NCBI GenBank assembly: GCA_009760855.2
Contig: WPIO01000105.1
Location: 1 to 64,000, forward strand
Source: Cristatella mucedo
Taxonomy: Eukaryota; Bryozoa; Phylactolaemata; Cristatellidae
Length of the DNA stretch: 64,000 bases
Direction: 5' to 3'
This document shows, piece after piece, positions 10,936 to 22,654 of the stretch. The translations under genes were made by a program, and so were the position numbers. How positions within the stretch are numbered: position 1 is the first letter of the stretch; every line of letters begins with the position of its first letter. The notes beneath the pieces were generated by a model. It did no database searches. It was not told where the DNA came from and was given only the letters and a program-made list of their open reading frames with translations.

Positions 10936-12121
10936 GAATATAAAAAAAGAACAGTCTGTGTCGTTCTTTAACTTCAACCCTGCTGCCCGGACCCATTAAT
11001 ACCTCACCCTTGTCGATGGACCAGGCGATAAATGCTTATCAAAGGGCTAGGCCTTAATCAGCCACCACAGGGTAGCCGCCCACAATAAAGGCCACTATTA
11101 AGCAGCTCGGGATCGGCTCATGGGCCATTAAAGGCCCATGCAATCATCATTGAGACATTAAATCGTATCAGGACATTAAAGGCCCAGGCAAAAGCCAAAG
11201 TATGAACACAGTATGAACATAAAGCCATAATAAACGCAGCACAGTAAACTTTAATAAGTAATTTGTGTGAGTACCCCTAGCACAACTGCCATGGCAGGTA
11301 ATGTTGGGTACGAACCAAAGGCTTTCTGCCAAGCGACTCGGCAAAGACATGCATCAATAAGAGGCAGCTGCTGAGGAATTTCGATGCATATGTATCTGCA
11401 GCTGCAGATCTGAAACGATTTCTCGATAGATCAAAGTGATACAGGCATGACCAAATCCAGTCGATAAAGCCTGTAATGCATTATCAATGATGGCTGAATG
11501 TCATATACAGTCTTTAACATCCTACAGGATCAATCGCGTGATGTACTTACAGAAAGGCTTAACTGTGTTTGCCGAACTCTAACAGGCAACTAGAATGCAG
11601 GCCAGACCCAATCCGGTCAAAGGAGCTCTCGAAGCTCAACGCATTGTTTACTCGTTGAGACAACAGCCGAGTTCCGCTGTCCCGAGGATAGCTCGAGTGC
11701 CACGATTCAAACTACAGCTCCATAGTGCATTTGTAGCGCTCAGCAAGGTACGATCGCCAGCACACGATAGCGAAATAGCAGAAGGCATGACGAAATCTGA
11801 TCACAGAGACTCGTGAAGCTCAACGTGTAAGCCGCCATGCTGAGCAGCCACGAGCTCCTCTGTCCGATGGATCGATTGATTACAACGATTACCCACAGCC
11901 CTACTACTAGTCCATTAGGAGAGGCGTCGTCTTATTTGCAATGGCAAAGCAAAGATCAGCCTGTTTGACCGCGTCTAATTTACGTAGGGGTAGTAGAGTC
12001 TCGACAGCTTCTACTCCGATAGATGCTGTGGATAGATCATCATTGTGAAGGACACGACAGCCCACGATCCAGGTCTATAAGTACGAGCACTGTCCTTACA
12101 GCTAGACACGAGGCGTGTGAT
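10936..12121. repeat. Unclassified duplicated DNA of the left arm
   Basis: There is no recognised gene. 10970-11160 contains short repeated GGCC-TTAA motifs and matches 53960-54130 in reverse. From about 11270 the sequence is about 95% alike (by eye) to the reverse complement of 51240-51830, and also to 52900-53760. A 73-codon open frame (11595-11813, MQARPNPVKGALEAQRIVYS...) is kept in the right-arm copy but has no domain I know. The element continues beyond the LTR at 12863. Confidence 0.6.
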
Positions 12122-12858
12122 TGTACCCAGGCTGGGTTCGGTTGGCTGGGACCGGACGGCTATAGTGAGGGTTAGGGTCACCGGCTAGGCCGGGGTCGGA
12201 CCCTACGGCAAGGCCGGATGTATGCAGTGACGTGAGGTCACCGGGGCTCTTGGGTACGAGAAGTTGGTCAAGTAAGTCGTGGTGTTGGAGGCTCCCGGTC
12301 TCGCCGAGTTATGCACCTGGATTCGTGCAGGCGTGCTCCGGCGATGCTGCCACGCACGCAAGGGAACGAGTACCCAAGGCCCGAGCGGAGCTGGATAGCT
12401 CGCTCGTTGTTGACTTGTTTATACCGTGTTCCCCCCGTGTAGTGTGTTCGTGACCCCCCCCCCGTGTGTTGGCGTCTTTCGGTGGACGCTTACGACTGTG
12501 GTAGTTGTCGACTCGGACTAGCCAGCAGTTACTCAGCCAGCCGGGTTTGGACGGCGTACGCTCGTACTGTTGGATTCGGAGTCGATACAACGACAGGACT
12601 GCAGAAGCCGACTGACCCCAACTAACACGTTTGTTCGCGCTTGCTGCGTCATCTTGCGCCCCCGTAGTGTACTGTGTATAGGACCCTCCCTGTAGACTTG
12701 TTTAGTTCCCCGTTTGCTTTTGGCGCATGCGTTATAAATATGTTTAACCTGACGGTCGCTCGTCTTAGCCTAGCTCGGCGGCATGGCGAGCGGCAGCGTG
12801 GCCGGAGTATGGCGGGGTTTGGCGGGAATTAGCCTTTGACCCCTAGAACCCTGTTACA
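12122..12858 (+). mobile_element. Solo LTR, 737 bp, with 4-bp target duplication TGAT
   Basis: It starts TGTACCCAGG and ends CTGTTACA, the TG...CA ends of retroviral-type LTRs, and is flanked by TGAT at 12118-12121 and 12859-12862. Two right-arm copies without it (near 50930 and 52845) show the empty site. A second copy lies at 35872-36611. It contains a TATA-like TATAAATA at 12733-12740. No gag or pol sequence is next to it, so it is a solo LTR left by LTR-LTR recombination; a non-LTR cut-and-paste element with similar ends is less likely. Orientation is set by the TATA-like box only. Confidence 0.82.
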
Positions 12859-12862
12859 TGAT

Positions 12863-13735
12863 CATAGACGAGCACCGCCTATGCTGACTTGACCTATTCC
12901 GGCCAGTGGAGCTCGTTTTGCTCAGCTCATCGAGCTCGTGCACAGCGTTGAGACAAGAACGAGCTCCTCGGTCCGGCGGGTCGAACTTCGAGTGAAACCG
13001 CACGCTGGGCTCACTTGAGAGTGCGTCTTGCACACGGCCCAACAAGCGAAATCTACGGCGCCAGCAAGGTAATCAGGAACCCGTTTTCAATTTAGACGGC
13101 GTTTAGAAATGCCGGCCAGAACAGCTCACAGGTGCTCAACGAATTTCAATCGCCCCGCTGAGACAGCTGTGAGCTGTCCTGCCATCGCACTTCAATCCTT
13201 TCGTACCGCAAGCCGAATGCTTGCATCAATCCGTAACGAAGCAGCTCACCTGATAGCATCCAGTCACTTCAGGAGCAGATTACAACCCTTCCTCTGTGGA
13301 GACGGGCTATCCTTTGCAATTGTCTGCCGAAAAGCCAACCCTTGGGCACCATCGAGACATTGTATGCAGGCTGTCTAAGCTGGCTTTTAAAGGCACTTCT
13401 CTAGAAGCTGGCTGCCTAATGGTCTCTGTGCTGCTTTTTATAGGCATCAATGACTTTGATTCTCATACATGGGTATCGATAAACTCTATTAAAGCCACTT
13501 CAAAGGCTAATGCCTGCTGTATAGAAGCCTCTCAATATTTTAGCAGGCCAAGCCACTTTGATGATCAGGAATCTTTACTACCTAACTTGTGCATAGTAAA
13601 ACAAGGAAATAAGTCTTCAATTTCTCAGTGCGTGCTGCAGTTCAAAGAAAGCCGAATATGCATGTGTCCATTTATTGGCCCGGCACCACCTTCCGTCTGC
13701 AATACAACATTTTACGTTTATGATTAACTGCAGTC
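12863..13735. repeat. Nearly identical block of the inverted duplication
   Basis: By eye about 97-99% identical to the reverse complement of 50075-50945, whereas the next kilobase outward is only about 85%. An open frame of 143 codons (13296-13724, METGYPLQLSAEKPTLGHHR...) is kept for its first 110 codons in the right arm (50505-50077) and then diverges by frame. No known domain. Because the DNA itself is almost identical, the open frame is no proof of coding. Confidence 0.65.
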
Positions 13736-15001
13736 TTTGATCTCCAAATTAGCTTGCTGACTGAGCAGCTACTAAATATCTCAAATAGGGCTTTGAAGCG
13801 GCAATAATCTCAGGAAATCGACTGGTAGCTTGCTTTTTCTTACTTCAATATGGTCATAGCCAAGAGGTGCTGAACCTTTTAAGGGACATCGGTGAACCAT
13901 GACTTTGCCCAAGTCAGCGGCAAAAATTAGTGACTACATGCCCATTCCCAATGTTTGCCTCCCAGCAGGCCTGCAGCCCTGCAATCCTCCTCACTACGTT
14001 TTCCCGGCTTAACTACTGACATGGTCGGACCTAAATGTCATCTGTACCATACTGCAGGCGTCCACGACATGCATTGCACTGCACACAACTCATTTTTATT
14101 CTCAACAGCCAGCCACACGAGCTTTTAAGAACTTTCTAGCCAAAATTTTCCTGCCATGAAAACTATTATGCGTTTATGAGAAGGAATATAACTTGGCCTG
14201 CGTCTGATCATCTTGCGATCAATTACGTGCATCTAATGTCAACAAGAGCTCTTTGCTAAATGGTTTGAGAAAGCAACGTGTATACCACGACGTTGAAATT
14301 CTCTTCAAGCAAACATCTCACTGACAACAAATATTCCTCACAGAAACCCGCTAAGTTAGCATTTCGAGCTTAATTTTGATACCCAAATGTGTAGGAAGAT
14401 GCTTTTGCTATAGACGAGAGCTAATTAAACAATAATTTGGTCTTAAACAGGGTGGCGGGCTCATATTATTATGCTGACTGTGGCTGTATGCCAAAATTTC
14501 TAAAAACACAAGTCAGCTTTGTTGAGCACAAGCTACTGTTAAACATATAAATAGCTGTAGCCGAGTTAGCTGTGGGCGGTGGTCTCGACACTTGCTGAGG
14601 GCACTCCCTTGATTGGAATGTCAGTGTAGTCAACTGCACTGCTGTGCTGCATTGAGCACTAACTAATAAGCTTGTAGGAGTTATTCATGCGACTTTTGCT
14701 CCCCACATCTAAACGTACAGCTCTGCCTTGGAGCAGCGTTGGAGCCTAACCTAGTTCCTGTATTATCAAAGACAGTTAATGTTGTCGAGCTGTCAAAGGT
14801 TTCGGCTATGTTTGGAAAACATCAGATCTGAATAAGCTTAGCCGTTCCATTGCCGATTTCGGTGCAATTGTGAATCTGACAGGAACCTGTAGAGCACAGA
14901 CTGGTTGGTGAAGCAAAGGCAACGCTCTATCTGAACCGTTGTTGCCGGAAGCTCCTCGGGAAGACCGGGAAGTGTTCGTGGAGAAGACTCTAAGTAGACC
15001 C
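13736..15001. repeat. Left-arm DNA, more diverged
   Basis: Matches the reverse complement of 48720-50075, minus a 395-bp tandem duplication that only the right arm has, and then of 47500-47810. No gene is seen. 14840-15001 (GCAATTGTGAATCTGA ... GTTGCCGGAAGCTCCTC) is the part that resumes at 16658 after the L2 insertion. Confidence 0.65.
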
Positions 15002-16657
15002 AGCATCTTTCAAAAAAGCTGTAGTCAGGCCACTTCTCAAGAAAGCTACGCTAGACCAAGAGAACTTAAGCAACTACCGCCCAGTTTCCCTTCTACCATT
15101 CCTATCAAAGACACTGGAACGGGTCGTGGCAGACCAGCTGAACTCGTATATCGAAACCTCACACCTTGCTAGTAAGTTCCAGCCTGGCTTTAGAGCTAAT
15201 CAATCCACAGAGTCAGCATTGCTTAGGGTATACAACGACCTACTTAGGAATGCAGACATGGGTAGAGTATCTTTGTTTGTTTCGCTTGATCTTTCGGCAG
15301 CTTTTGACACCATCGATCACTAAGTTCTTCTAGAGCGCCTCTCATCTCGCCTGGGCATCACTGGCACTGCTCTGCAGTGGTTCAGGTTCTATCTCAGTGG
15401 GAGACTCCAGAGTATTGACGTGAATGGACAAAGATCATCTGAAGTACCTCTGAAATATGGAGTACCTCAGGGCTCAGTACTAGGTCCGGTTCTGTTCACG
15501 GTTTATACTCTGCCTCTTGTTGATGTGATTGCCAAGCACAATCTAGGCTTTCACTTCTATGCGGATGACACTCAGTTGCACCTTTGCTTTGATCCCTCCC
15601 AGCCTTCGAGCACCTCTAATTCTCTCATCTCACTTGCTGCATGCATTGATGACTTCCGCACATGGATGGCAGCAAATTTTCTAAAACTAAACGATGATAA
15701 AACTAACTTACTTGTTATGGACAAACACAGAGTGATTCAGAGATTGGAAAGGCTGACGCTCACAATTGGCTCTGCCAGCATATCTCCAGTTGAATCAGCT
15801 CGAAATCTAGGTGTCATATTCCAAAGCGACCTCTCGTTAGACGACCATATCAGCTCCACAGTCAAATCCGCCTTTTTTCAGCTTCATAACATTGCTAAAA
15901 TTCGGGCTTGTTTAGATAAAGATACCACATTTAAGTTGGTCCATGCATTCGTGACATCCCGTCTCGACCTCTGCAACTCACTGCTTACTGGCTTACCAGC
16001 ATGTGCGATCTGCGATTGCAGCTGGTGCAAAACTCTTCAGCTAGGCTTGTCTGTCGTGAGTGGCGCAGTTGCCACATTACTCCACTTCTCGCCGACCTGC
16101 ACTGGCTACCAGTCAAGCAACGGATTGACTTCAAGGTTTTGTCGCTCACTTTTAGGTCCCTTCATTCTATGGCTTCAGCCTATCTTTCAGATATACTACC
16201 CCATCAGGCCAAGCATCGTACCACCTGCTTTTCGGAATCCAACACTCTAGAAATACCTCGTACAAACCTTAAATCCTTTGGAGACCGTGCATTTAGCTCG
16301 TATGCTCCCACAGCCTGGAACTCCCTCCCGACCTGCATCAGAACATCCCCCGACCTGACCACATTTAAAAGAAACTTAAAAACATACCTATTTAGGACAG
16401 CATTTAGTGGGTCCTTGTGATTCGTCCTCGATGTGCTTATGCGGGCTGACACTGTTCATGCTGCCACTAACCACATTTGCATGCTGACCCAGTGCATGTA
16501 ACCCCTAACCATGTTATTCATTTTGTTTGTTTTTCAAGCATGATTTTACTTACCATTTAATTGCATTTCACTTTGCAGCAAATGTAAAGCGCCTAGAGAG
16601 AGATTAGGTTCTCTGAGGGCGCTTTATCAAGTGAACTATTATTATTATTACTATTAT
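15002..16657 (+). mobile_element. 5'-truncated L2-type LINE (RT half)
   Basis: It begins inside the RT domain (AGCATCTTTCAAAAAAGC) and runs to the terminal hairpin and an (ATT)n tail ending at 16657. The right arm lacks it: there AGACCCGTGCACC is continuous (near 47600), so the insertion is younger than the duplication. RT frames 15126-15323 and 15420-16250 are divided by TAA at 15321 in FDTIDH*VLL. YADD is intact (HFYADDTQLHLCFD). The C-terminus is in a shifted frame 16001-16420, ending KRNLKTYLFRTAFSGSL. Confidence 0.92.
15420..16250 (+). pseudogene. LINE reverse transcriptase fragment with intact YADD
   Basis: Reads NGQRSSEVPLKYGVPQGSVLGPVLF (RT motif B), then HFYADDTQLHLCFDPSQPSS (motif C), [40 protein letters not shown] and the QNSSARLVCREW block. 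The last part goes out of frame near 16000 and continues as 16001-16420. It is a fragment of a polymerase whose N-terminal RT part sits in 15126-15323, before a stop codon. It cannot give a working protein. Confidence 0.9.
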
Positions 16658-17710
16658 CCGTGCACCCCCTAGCGGTGTTCTTCAGAGGACTAAGCAGTGC
16701 CACGTACGCATTTTTTGCCGGGCCAGTCTACGACTGAGCCCATTAACTGTACTGGCTATACGAAACGCTCCTCAATTTCAAAGTTCATGACATCGATCTC
16801 CAAAAATGTGAATTAAATTAAAAGCAATAAGAAAGCAATTATGCCCATATACCTATCCCATATATTAGGTGGACCAAAATGTAAAGGAAAGCGAATAGAC
16901 ACAACTGCAAACTCACTGCCAATATAAAATGACTTTCATCTAGGTTATTTTGCCAGGGCGTACGATCTGGCAACCAAAATATCCGGGCACGGTTGCCAAC
17001 GTTTAAAATGAAATCAAGGAGGACCAACATCTTAAGATTTATTTTTGCTACATCGGCATGTTAGATCTGAGCTAATTCAGGCTCATATGTCCGAGGGCTG
17101 GAATCCTGGGGAGTATAGTATATGCTTTTGCTGTTAAAGTGCGGTATCACCCTAGCAGTATCCGATTAGCATGTGTGGCCAACGTAAAGTTAATGAAGCA
17201 TCAACCGTGTACATGACACAAATTATATACCTACGCAAGCACATTTTTCTGGATCTTGACAATCCGGATAGGCAAGATCAAAGTACCAGATGAATGATGT
17301 ACATTAATATTGATTACAGTAGTCTCCATTAAAATACTTTGCTTGACTCCAGTAGTTTTGGTGATGCATATGTGAATGAGATATCTGACTTCCTCAATTA
17401 TACTCATCAAAGTGAACAAATAGCAGCAAGATCCAACATGCAGGATTCAACCCCAATAAACGATATTTAATTACATTGACATGGTAGAGTACTGTGCGAA
17501 TTAAGTTTACATACTTTGGACAGTAAAATTGGGACATGAACTGTCAATATCAGCTTGGATGGTTACACACACGCTCAAGGCACGGATGACAATGCTGAAA
17601 CGCTTATTGGAGCACTCGTCCTGTGCACTTACACGACTTTCACTTTGAGCACAGCAACGAGATGCTGGCGGCACTTAGTGAGATTACAGCAGAATTATAT
17701 TTTATGGAAA
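16658..17710. repeat. Left-arm DNA, no gene seen
   Basis: 16658-16990 matches the reverse complement of 47080-47262 and 47490-47600, interrupted in the right arm by an L2 tail. 17000-17710 has no counterpart there and no recognisable coding content. Confidence 0.5.
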
Positions 17711-17950
17711 GAATTTGATTGCTGGAAAGGATGTGCCATAGTCGGCAACAAGAGAGTAGTTGTCGCTGCGGAAGAATGGCGGAAGTCAGTTCCACAGTCT
17801 AGGATCTGCAGAGCAAACCTTCTGCCGCCAACGGTCTTTAAGTGGAGATATGGAACAGATCATTTATTATCCAAACAGGACCTGAGGGCACGGGGAAGCT
17901 GAAACTGGTAAAAAATCAGCTCGGTATGGAGGAGCCGAGCCGTAGCAAGC
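17710..17950 (-). mobile_element. TTACA-family LINE fragment
   Basis: Minus-strand coding remnant of the C-terminal block ...LRSCxDN, VP-L, VGDRSF, RLWNxLP. The plus strand shows TGTGCCATAGTCGGCAACA and CCACAGTCTAGGATCTGCAG, as in the copies at 26540 and 59400. It is absent from the right arm. Confidence 0.7.
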
Positions 17951-19210
17951 CTTTTGGGTCAGCATAAGAGTGCTTCTCATCACGCCTGGGAGTCACTGGT
18001 ACTGCCCTGCAATGATTTATGTCCCATCTCAGTGGAAAGCTTACAAAATTATGATGTAAACGGGGCAAAGAACATCCAAGGAACAACTGAAGTACGGGGT
18101 ACCTCAGGGCTCTGTGATTGGTCAACTTCTTTTCAGTTTATACTCACTTCTTGCCGTTCAGTTCGCCAAGCACAATCTAGGCTTTCAATTCCATTCAGAT
18201 GACAGATGACTGCTGTATTTATGCTTTGATTCCTCTTAGCACTCTAGCACGGCAAACTCTTTCAACTCCCTGGCTGCATGTATTGCTGCCATTCCCACTT
18301 GACTTGCAGAGACCTTTCTTAAGTTGAAGGATGATAAAAACCAACTTGATAGTTTATGGGCAAACAAAGTATGGCTCAGAAATGGAAAAGCTTAACGCCC
18401 GAAATGGGCTCAGCCAGCATCTCTCTCTAATTGCATGTGCACGAAATTTAAGGTTCCTGTTCCAAAGTGACCTTACTAGACTGGATGACCGCATTCATCA
18501 GCTCCTCAGCAAACTTGGCCTACTTTCAGCCACATAACATTGCTAAAATTTGGTCATGCTTAGGCAGGGATGTTAAATCCAAATTGGTCCGTGCATTTAT
18601 GACCTCCTGCATCAACTTCTGCGTCGCCAGTACACAGGTTCTTCCTTTCTCCTGACATGCAATGCGAGGCTCACGATCTAGTGTTGCCTTCTTGACGATT
18701 TTCCAAAGTCTTTTGAAATGTATTGGGACAAGACCTGAGGCTTAGGACTGTTTATTAAATTAGCTATGCAGGCACCGGAAAATTGATAGATTTCAGGACG
18801 AGATCAGTGGATATAGGGTCTAGAGGGTTAGTAGTCGTCTCACACAAGCAGTTGAACTTCGAGATGAGGTCACTAGTGGCAGACTCGAAAACTGACATTG
18901 ACATTGAGCTGCTGCAAGGAAGTAAGGACGATGAATTAAGTGGGGCTGCTACTGAGGGAGCAGAGCCCAGTGATAATTTTACCTGGGGAATGGGCTATAT
19001 GAACTTATTAGTCTTACTAACTAGAGAAGCAATCTGCAAGATCGCCTTAAGGGTCACTAGGTAAGGTGCTGACCTGGAAGTGGTTAAAGAGGATCGGGAG
19101 ACGTAGTTTAAGCATGCAGTCGCGGTAAATGAATTGCACTTTAATTTCATGGAAGAATCTGCTAGATCAAGCCTTATGATTCCAAGGAGTTTTAGGCTAC
19201 AGCTTTACAT
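17950..19210. mobile_element. Internally inverted L2-type relic (plus then minus)
   Basis: 17950-18650 is RT C-terminal sequence on the plus strand (CACGCCTGGGAGTCACTGG..., then 18331-18650 with KLNDDKTNL- and ARNLRFLFQSDLT-like remnants). 18660-19210 is RT N-terminal sequence on the minus strand (reverse complement has CTCAGGTCTTGTCCC, RT start). The reverse complement of the whole arrangement, junction included, is found at 45440-46760. Confidence 0.75.
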
Positions 19211-22200
19211 GCTCTAATTTTGCATAGAAAGTATGCACTGTATCACTCAAGCACACACATATGCCAGTATACAGCCATATGCATAAATGGTGCTGGTTGT
19301 ATTATAAGTGCTATATTATTTTATAGGTACTGTGTGTGCTATATGTACTTTATGCATACACATTGATAATATTGCAATATATATTTGCTAACGATCTGAT
19401 CCTGGCTCGCATTAATTTAAATTTCGAGAAAAAACCGTCGTAGATTTTGGCATGGTCTGTCACTGCCAAATGACCACCACGGGGATTTAAAACAAAAGTA
19501 ATTAAATACGAGTCACATGGACGCACACAAAGTCTAAATACGAGTCACATGGACGCACACAAAGACTCGTAAATCAGGCTCAATACAAATGTCGTTGTCA
19601 CACGCCAGCAAATGTTGCCGGCGTCCAACCAACCTATTAGCTTTTTGATACTGCTTAGCCTGATTTATTAACATCCACGTGCAACCTATATTACCTCACA
19701 CATTCAATATAACCGTGCACACTTGTTAGTATTTCTGGCAGCTTAAGTATGGCGGTAGTAGGAGTTATCCCTCAAAATGGCCGCTAATAGGGGGAGTTGT
19801 CCCTCCAAAGCATGTTTAAAAAATATTGTACGAAGACGGACGGGTAAACTGATTGGCATGAAAATTGGCACGAAGAACACTGGTACCATTAGCGATCGTT
19901 TGATATAATATATCTGATATTTTGACCTTATGGTGACCTTTAAAAGTCCAAGGCCACGTATAGGACTGCTGGTAAAAGGCAACTCCTGTTTTCCGGTCAG
20001 AAAAATGTTTTTGTAGAAATATAGCAAACCGATAAAAAAATGCAAGACATTCCACTTGTCACTCCCCCCCCACAAAAAACTTGAAAAAAATTTTTTTGAC
20101 ATGTCAAACTGTTGACTGCCATCACGAACACAGCCCACGGACACTTTGTGACAGGCACATTATATGCATACAAACCCACTATGCATACATGCCCAGGTGG
20201 GGAGTGACAAGACAGGTGAGCTCCACCTATATTCCAAGTTTCACACAGATCGGCCCAGTATCGACCAAGTTGTACACTGTACCAGGTACCAAGTACTACT
20301 GTTGTGACAGCACACAGAGAAGCCAAAGCATGTAGGTGACATGGAATAACAAGAGCGTTACTATATTTGTCGCCATACAACATCAAAACACATACTTAGG
20401 AGCATGTAATTCAAATTTCACGTTGATTGGGTCACAAGTAGCCTACCTGTGACATTTTTACGCCATGTGAGTGAAAGGATGACAAAGGCTTAGCACGACA
20501 AACACTGCCAGTTTTGACCAAAACAAGTCAATCTACTGAGGTCCAATACGCATGCGAGAAGGCTAGAATGATTCTGTAACTACAATCAATCATACATTCC
20601 AAAGTTTTAAGGATCTCGGATCATCATTTTAGAAGATATGACATAAATGACAGCAGGCATTGGACTGTCGTATGCAGATAAACTTGAGAACTCCAAGGTA
20701 TAACCAAGAGGCAGCACTAGGAAACGCTATAATCACACGAACAATTAAATAAATAGATAAACATAGATCTTAGGAATAGGTCAACCTAACAAGAACCTTA
20801 TACAGCCTAAGCAGATCATATCCGCGATATCATACGGCAGGCCGGCAATCCAGGGTACAGCCGGGCGGCTCACCGGCATTCGCCAATACAAATATCTAAC
20901 TAGTAACGACATAAATGAGAACTTGAAATCACCTAAATTTCCTTGAATAGAAATGAATCAACATTTTCAGACTGGCTTCCAGTAAACGACGCGCTAGTTC
21001 CATCAAGTCACCACGCTGACCGGCCGCCGAACAAAGGACTACTAGCGGCCGTCGCCTCGTGCGTTATGGCGGCTACAGGAACTGAATCAGCTGTCCCAGG
21101 ATTCATGCGTTGCCGTGGTAATGGAGTCCTTAGTTACGGCGGCCCCGGCAGCAGTAAATTCTCAATACATTATCCCTAATGTTCGTCTACTGGCCGAACG
21201 ACAGTCACTTCCGGTTTGTGATCTGATGTAAACATACCAATGTTAGCAGGTTTCTGCCAAGTAAATAAGGAGTGGGCCTTGTAATGCCGTTTACCGCCAG
21301 TTGCTATGGGTGGGGCTGGGAAGCAGAGGCGGGACTAGACACCCAGACGATAGGCGGTTTACTCTTTTATCATCTTGTTGTACTACCAGTCGGACGTTTG
21401 ATCTCGAGGGGTGTAATTTCCGGAAATTTTTTACGTTTCATCATTTCCCAGTTATTTTTTGAGGGTCCGTTTAGGGCTGAATAGCTTATATTCGCAGAGT
21501 TCACCAGAAAACCGCAGTTCCGGCTCAGTTATTTTTCAAACAAAATTATTTTGTTGAGCTCGATGTACGACTTCCGGTTTAGATAGGTCTTACATAATAA
21601 TTTTATTGACTTTGTTCCAGTCATCTTACAACCACCAAAATTTGAGCTTGCATTTATAACTAGTTTATCTTTAATACGCGAATTTCAAATAAACTGACCA
21701 TTTTTGTGGACCTACCTCCTTATTTCGTAGGCTACCCCCTTGCTTAACTGCTTCTCCCTGCCCATGTGGAAACAAGTAATTGCAGACCCAATGAGCTTAA
21801 TCTTTTGCCTGACTAATTCATTTTTGTCCAAGATCAGGTTCATGCCTGATCTTTCTCAACAGAGTATAGATTCAAAGTAACCAAGCAGAAACCCCCAAGG
21901 GCTTGGGCATTTTCGATCGCAAGAAGCTCCAGTGCTACGTGATAGTGCCAGCCTACACGCTCGGCAATAATGCATCCTGATATCGGTTGACATACAGCTT
22001 GCTCTACGGTAGCACCAAATACACCAACTACACTATAGGATTGAGTGTATATCCTACCAATGAAACGTCCCTTGAAGGTCGACTCTATTTTAGTAGATAT
22101 AATCAAGACGGACTGGGTGTCAGAATGAAAACCACGTTTCCAAAGTTTGGAATTAACTAGTTAGGATTGAGAGCATATAAAGCGAAGGTTAGCTATACAA

Positions 22201-22650
22201 GGGTGGGCGGCAGCACTGGTAGAAATACGGATATGGAAAAGTCGAGCACAAAGGCAGCCTGAACGAGCTTCTGCACATGCACGAGCTTCTGTACATGCTT
22301 CTGTACGCGCCCTTTTAATACTGAGAAATCATGCATGCAACTGATCCTCGAGAGTGGTATTCGCAGCGCCAGCAGCAATCAGTCCCCACGACTGTCTCGC
22401 GCGTGTCGCACTGACCATCTCTCAGCGGCGAGTACTGTCGAGCTAGCAAGCTTCAGGCAGCGTTCAGAGAGGCGAAACGCCAGCCCACCTGTGACAATCA
22501 GTGTCCGCGTGCCGGTCTGGCCTCCGGTTGGCTTGGAGGCTTCGCAGCAGGGTTGGGATGCAGCCCGAAAGTCGCCGCCGGTCCCGGGTCGCTGCTGCCA
22601 CAGTGGGACGAGCCGCTGAGGCTCCGGCAGAAGCTAGTGCGCCTCCTCAG
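19211..22650. other. No gene seen; one 32-bp direct duplication
   Basis: 19504-19567 is two copies of a 32-bp unit beginning AAATACGAGTCACATGG. 19740-20470 carries phrases such as TTGACCTTATGGTGACC and CAAGTTTCACACAGATCGG, which remind me of dispersed non-autonomous repeats in aquatic animals, but I have no second copy here. 20990-21200 is locally CpG-rich. Open frames are short and domain-free. Confidence 0.45.
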
Positions 22651-22654
22651 CAGC

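Larger units (their letters stand above)
6640..19300 (+). repeat. Left arm of a large inverted segmental duplication
   Basis: This arm matches the reverse complement of 45440-55312 in collinear blocks. Matches: about 6640-7050 with about 54890-55312; 10727-10935 with about 54690-54890; 10970-11160 with 53960-54130; 11200-14850 with 48720-51870 (and partly 51870-53880); 14850-15001 with 47500-47810; 16658-16990 with 47080-47262 and 47490-47600; 17950-19300 with 45440-46760. Breaks in collinearity are explained by insertions: the L2 at 7057-10726, the solo LTR at 12122-12858 and the L2 at 15002-16657 on this side. Identity varies by block. Ends are approximate. Confidence 0.8.

Noticed and set aside
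12160-12180. Telomere-like GGGTTAGGG in the LTR
   Set aside because: A single GTGAGGGTTAGGG occurrence in each LTR copy, not a tandem array.
12309-12590. Open frames inside the LTR (also 35953-36390)
   Set aside because: They fall wholly within the LTR, are not the same frame in the two copies throughout, and look like no gag, pol or host domain.
13296-13727. 143-codon frame kept in both arms as a host gene
   Set aside because: The DNA there is almost identical between arms, so frame conservation carries no weight, and the third copy (52100-52400) has the frame broken.
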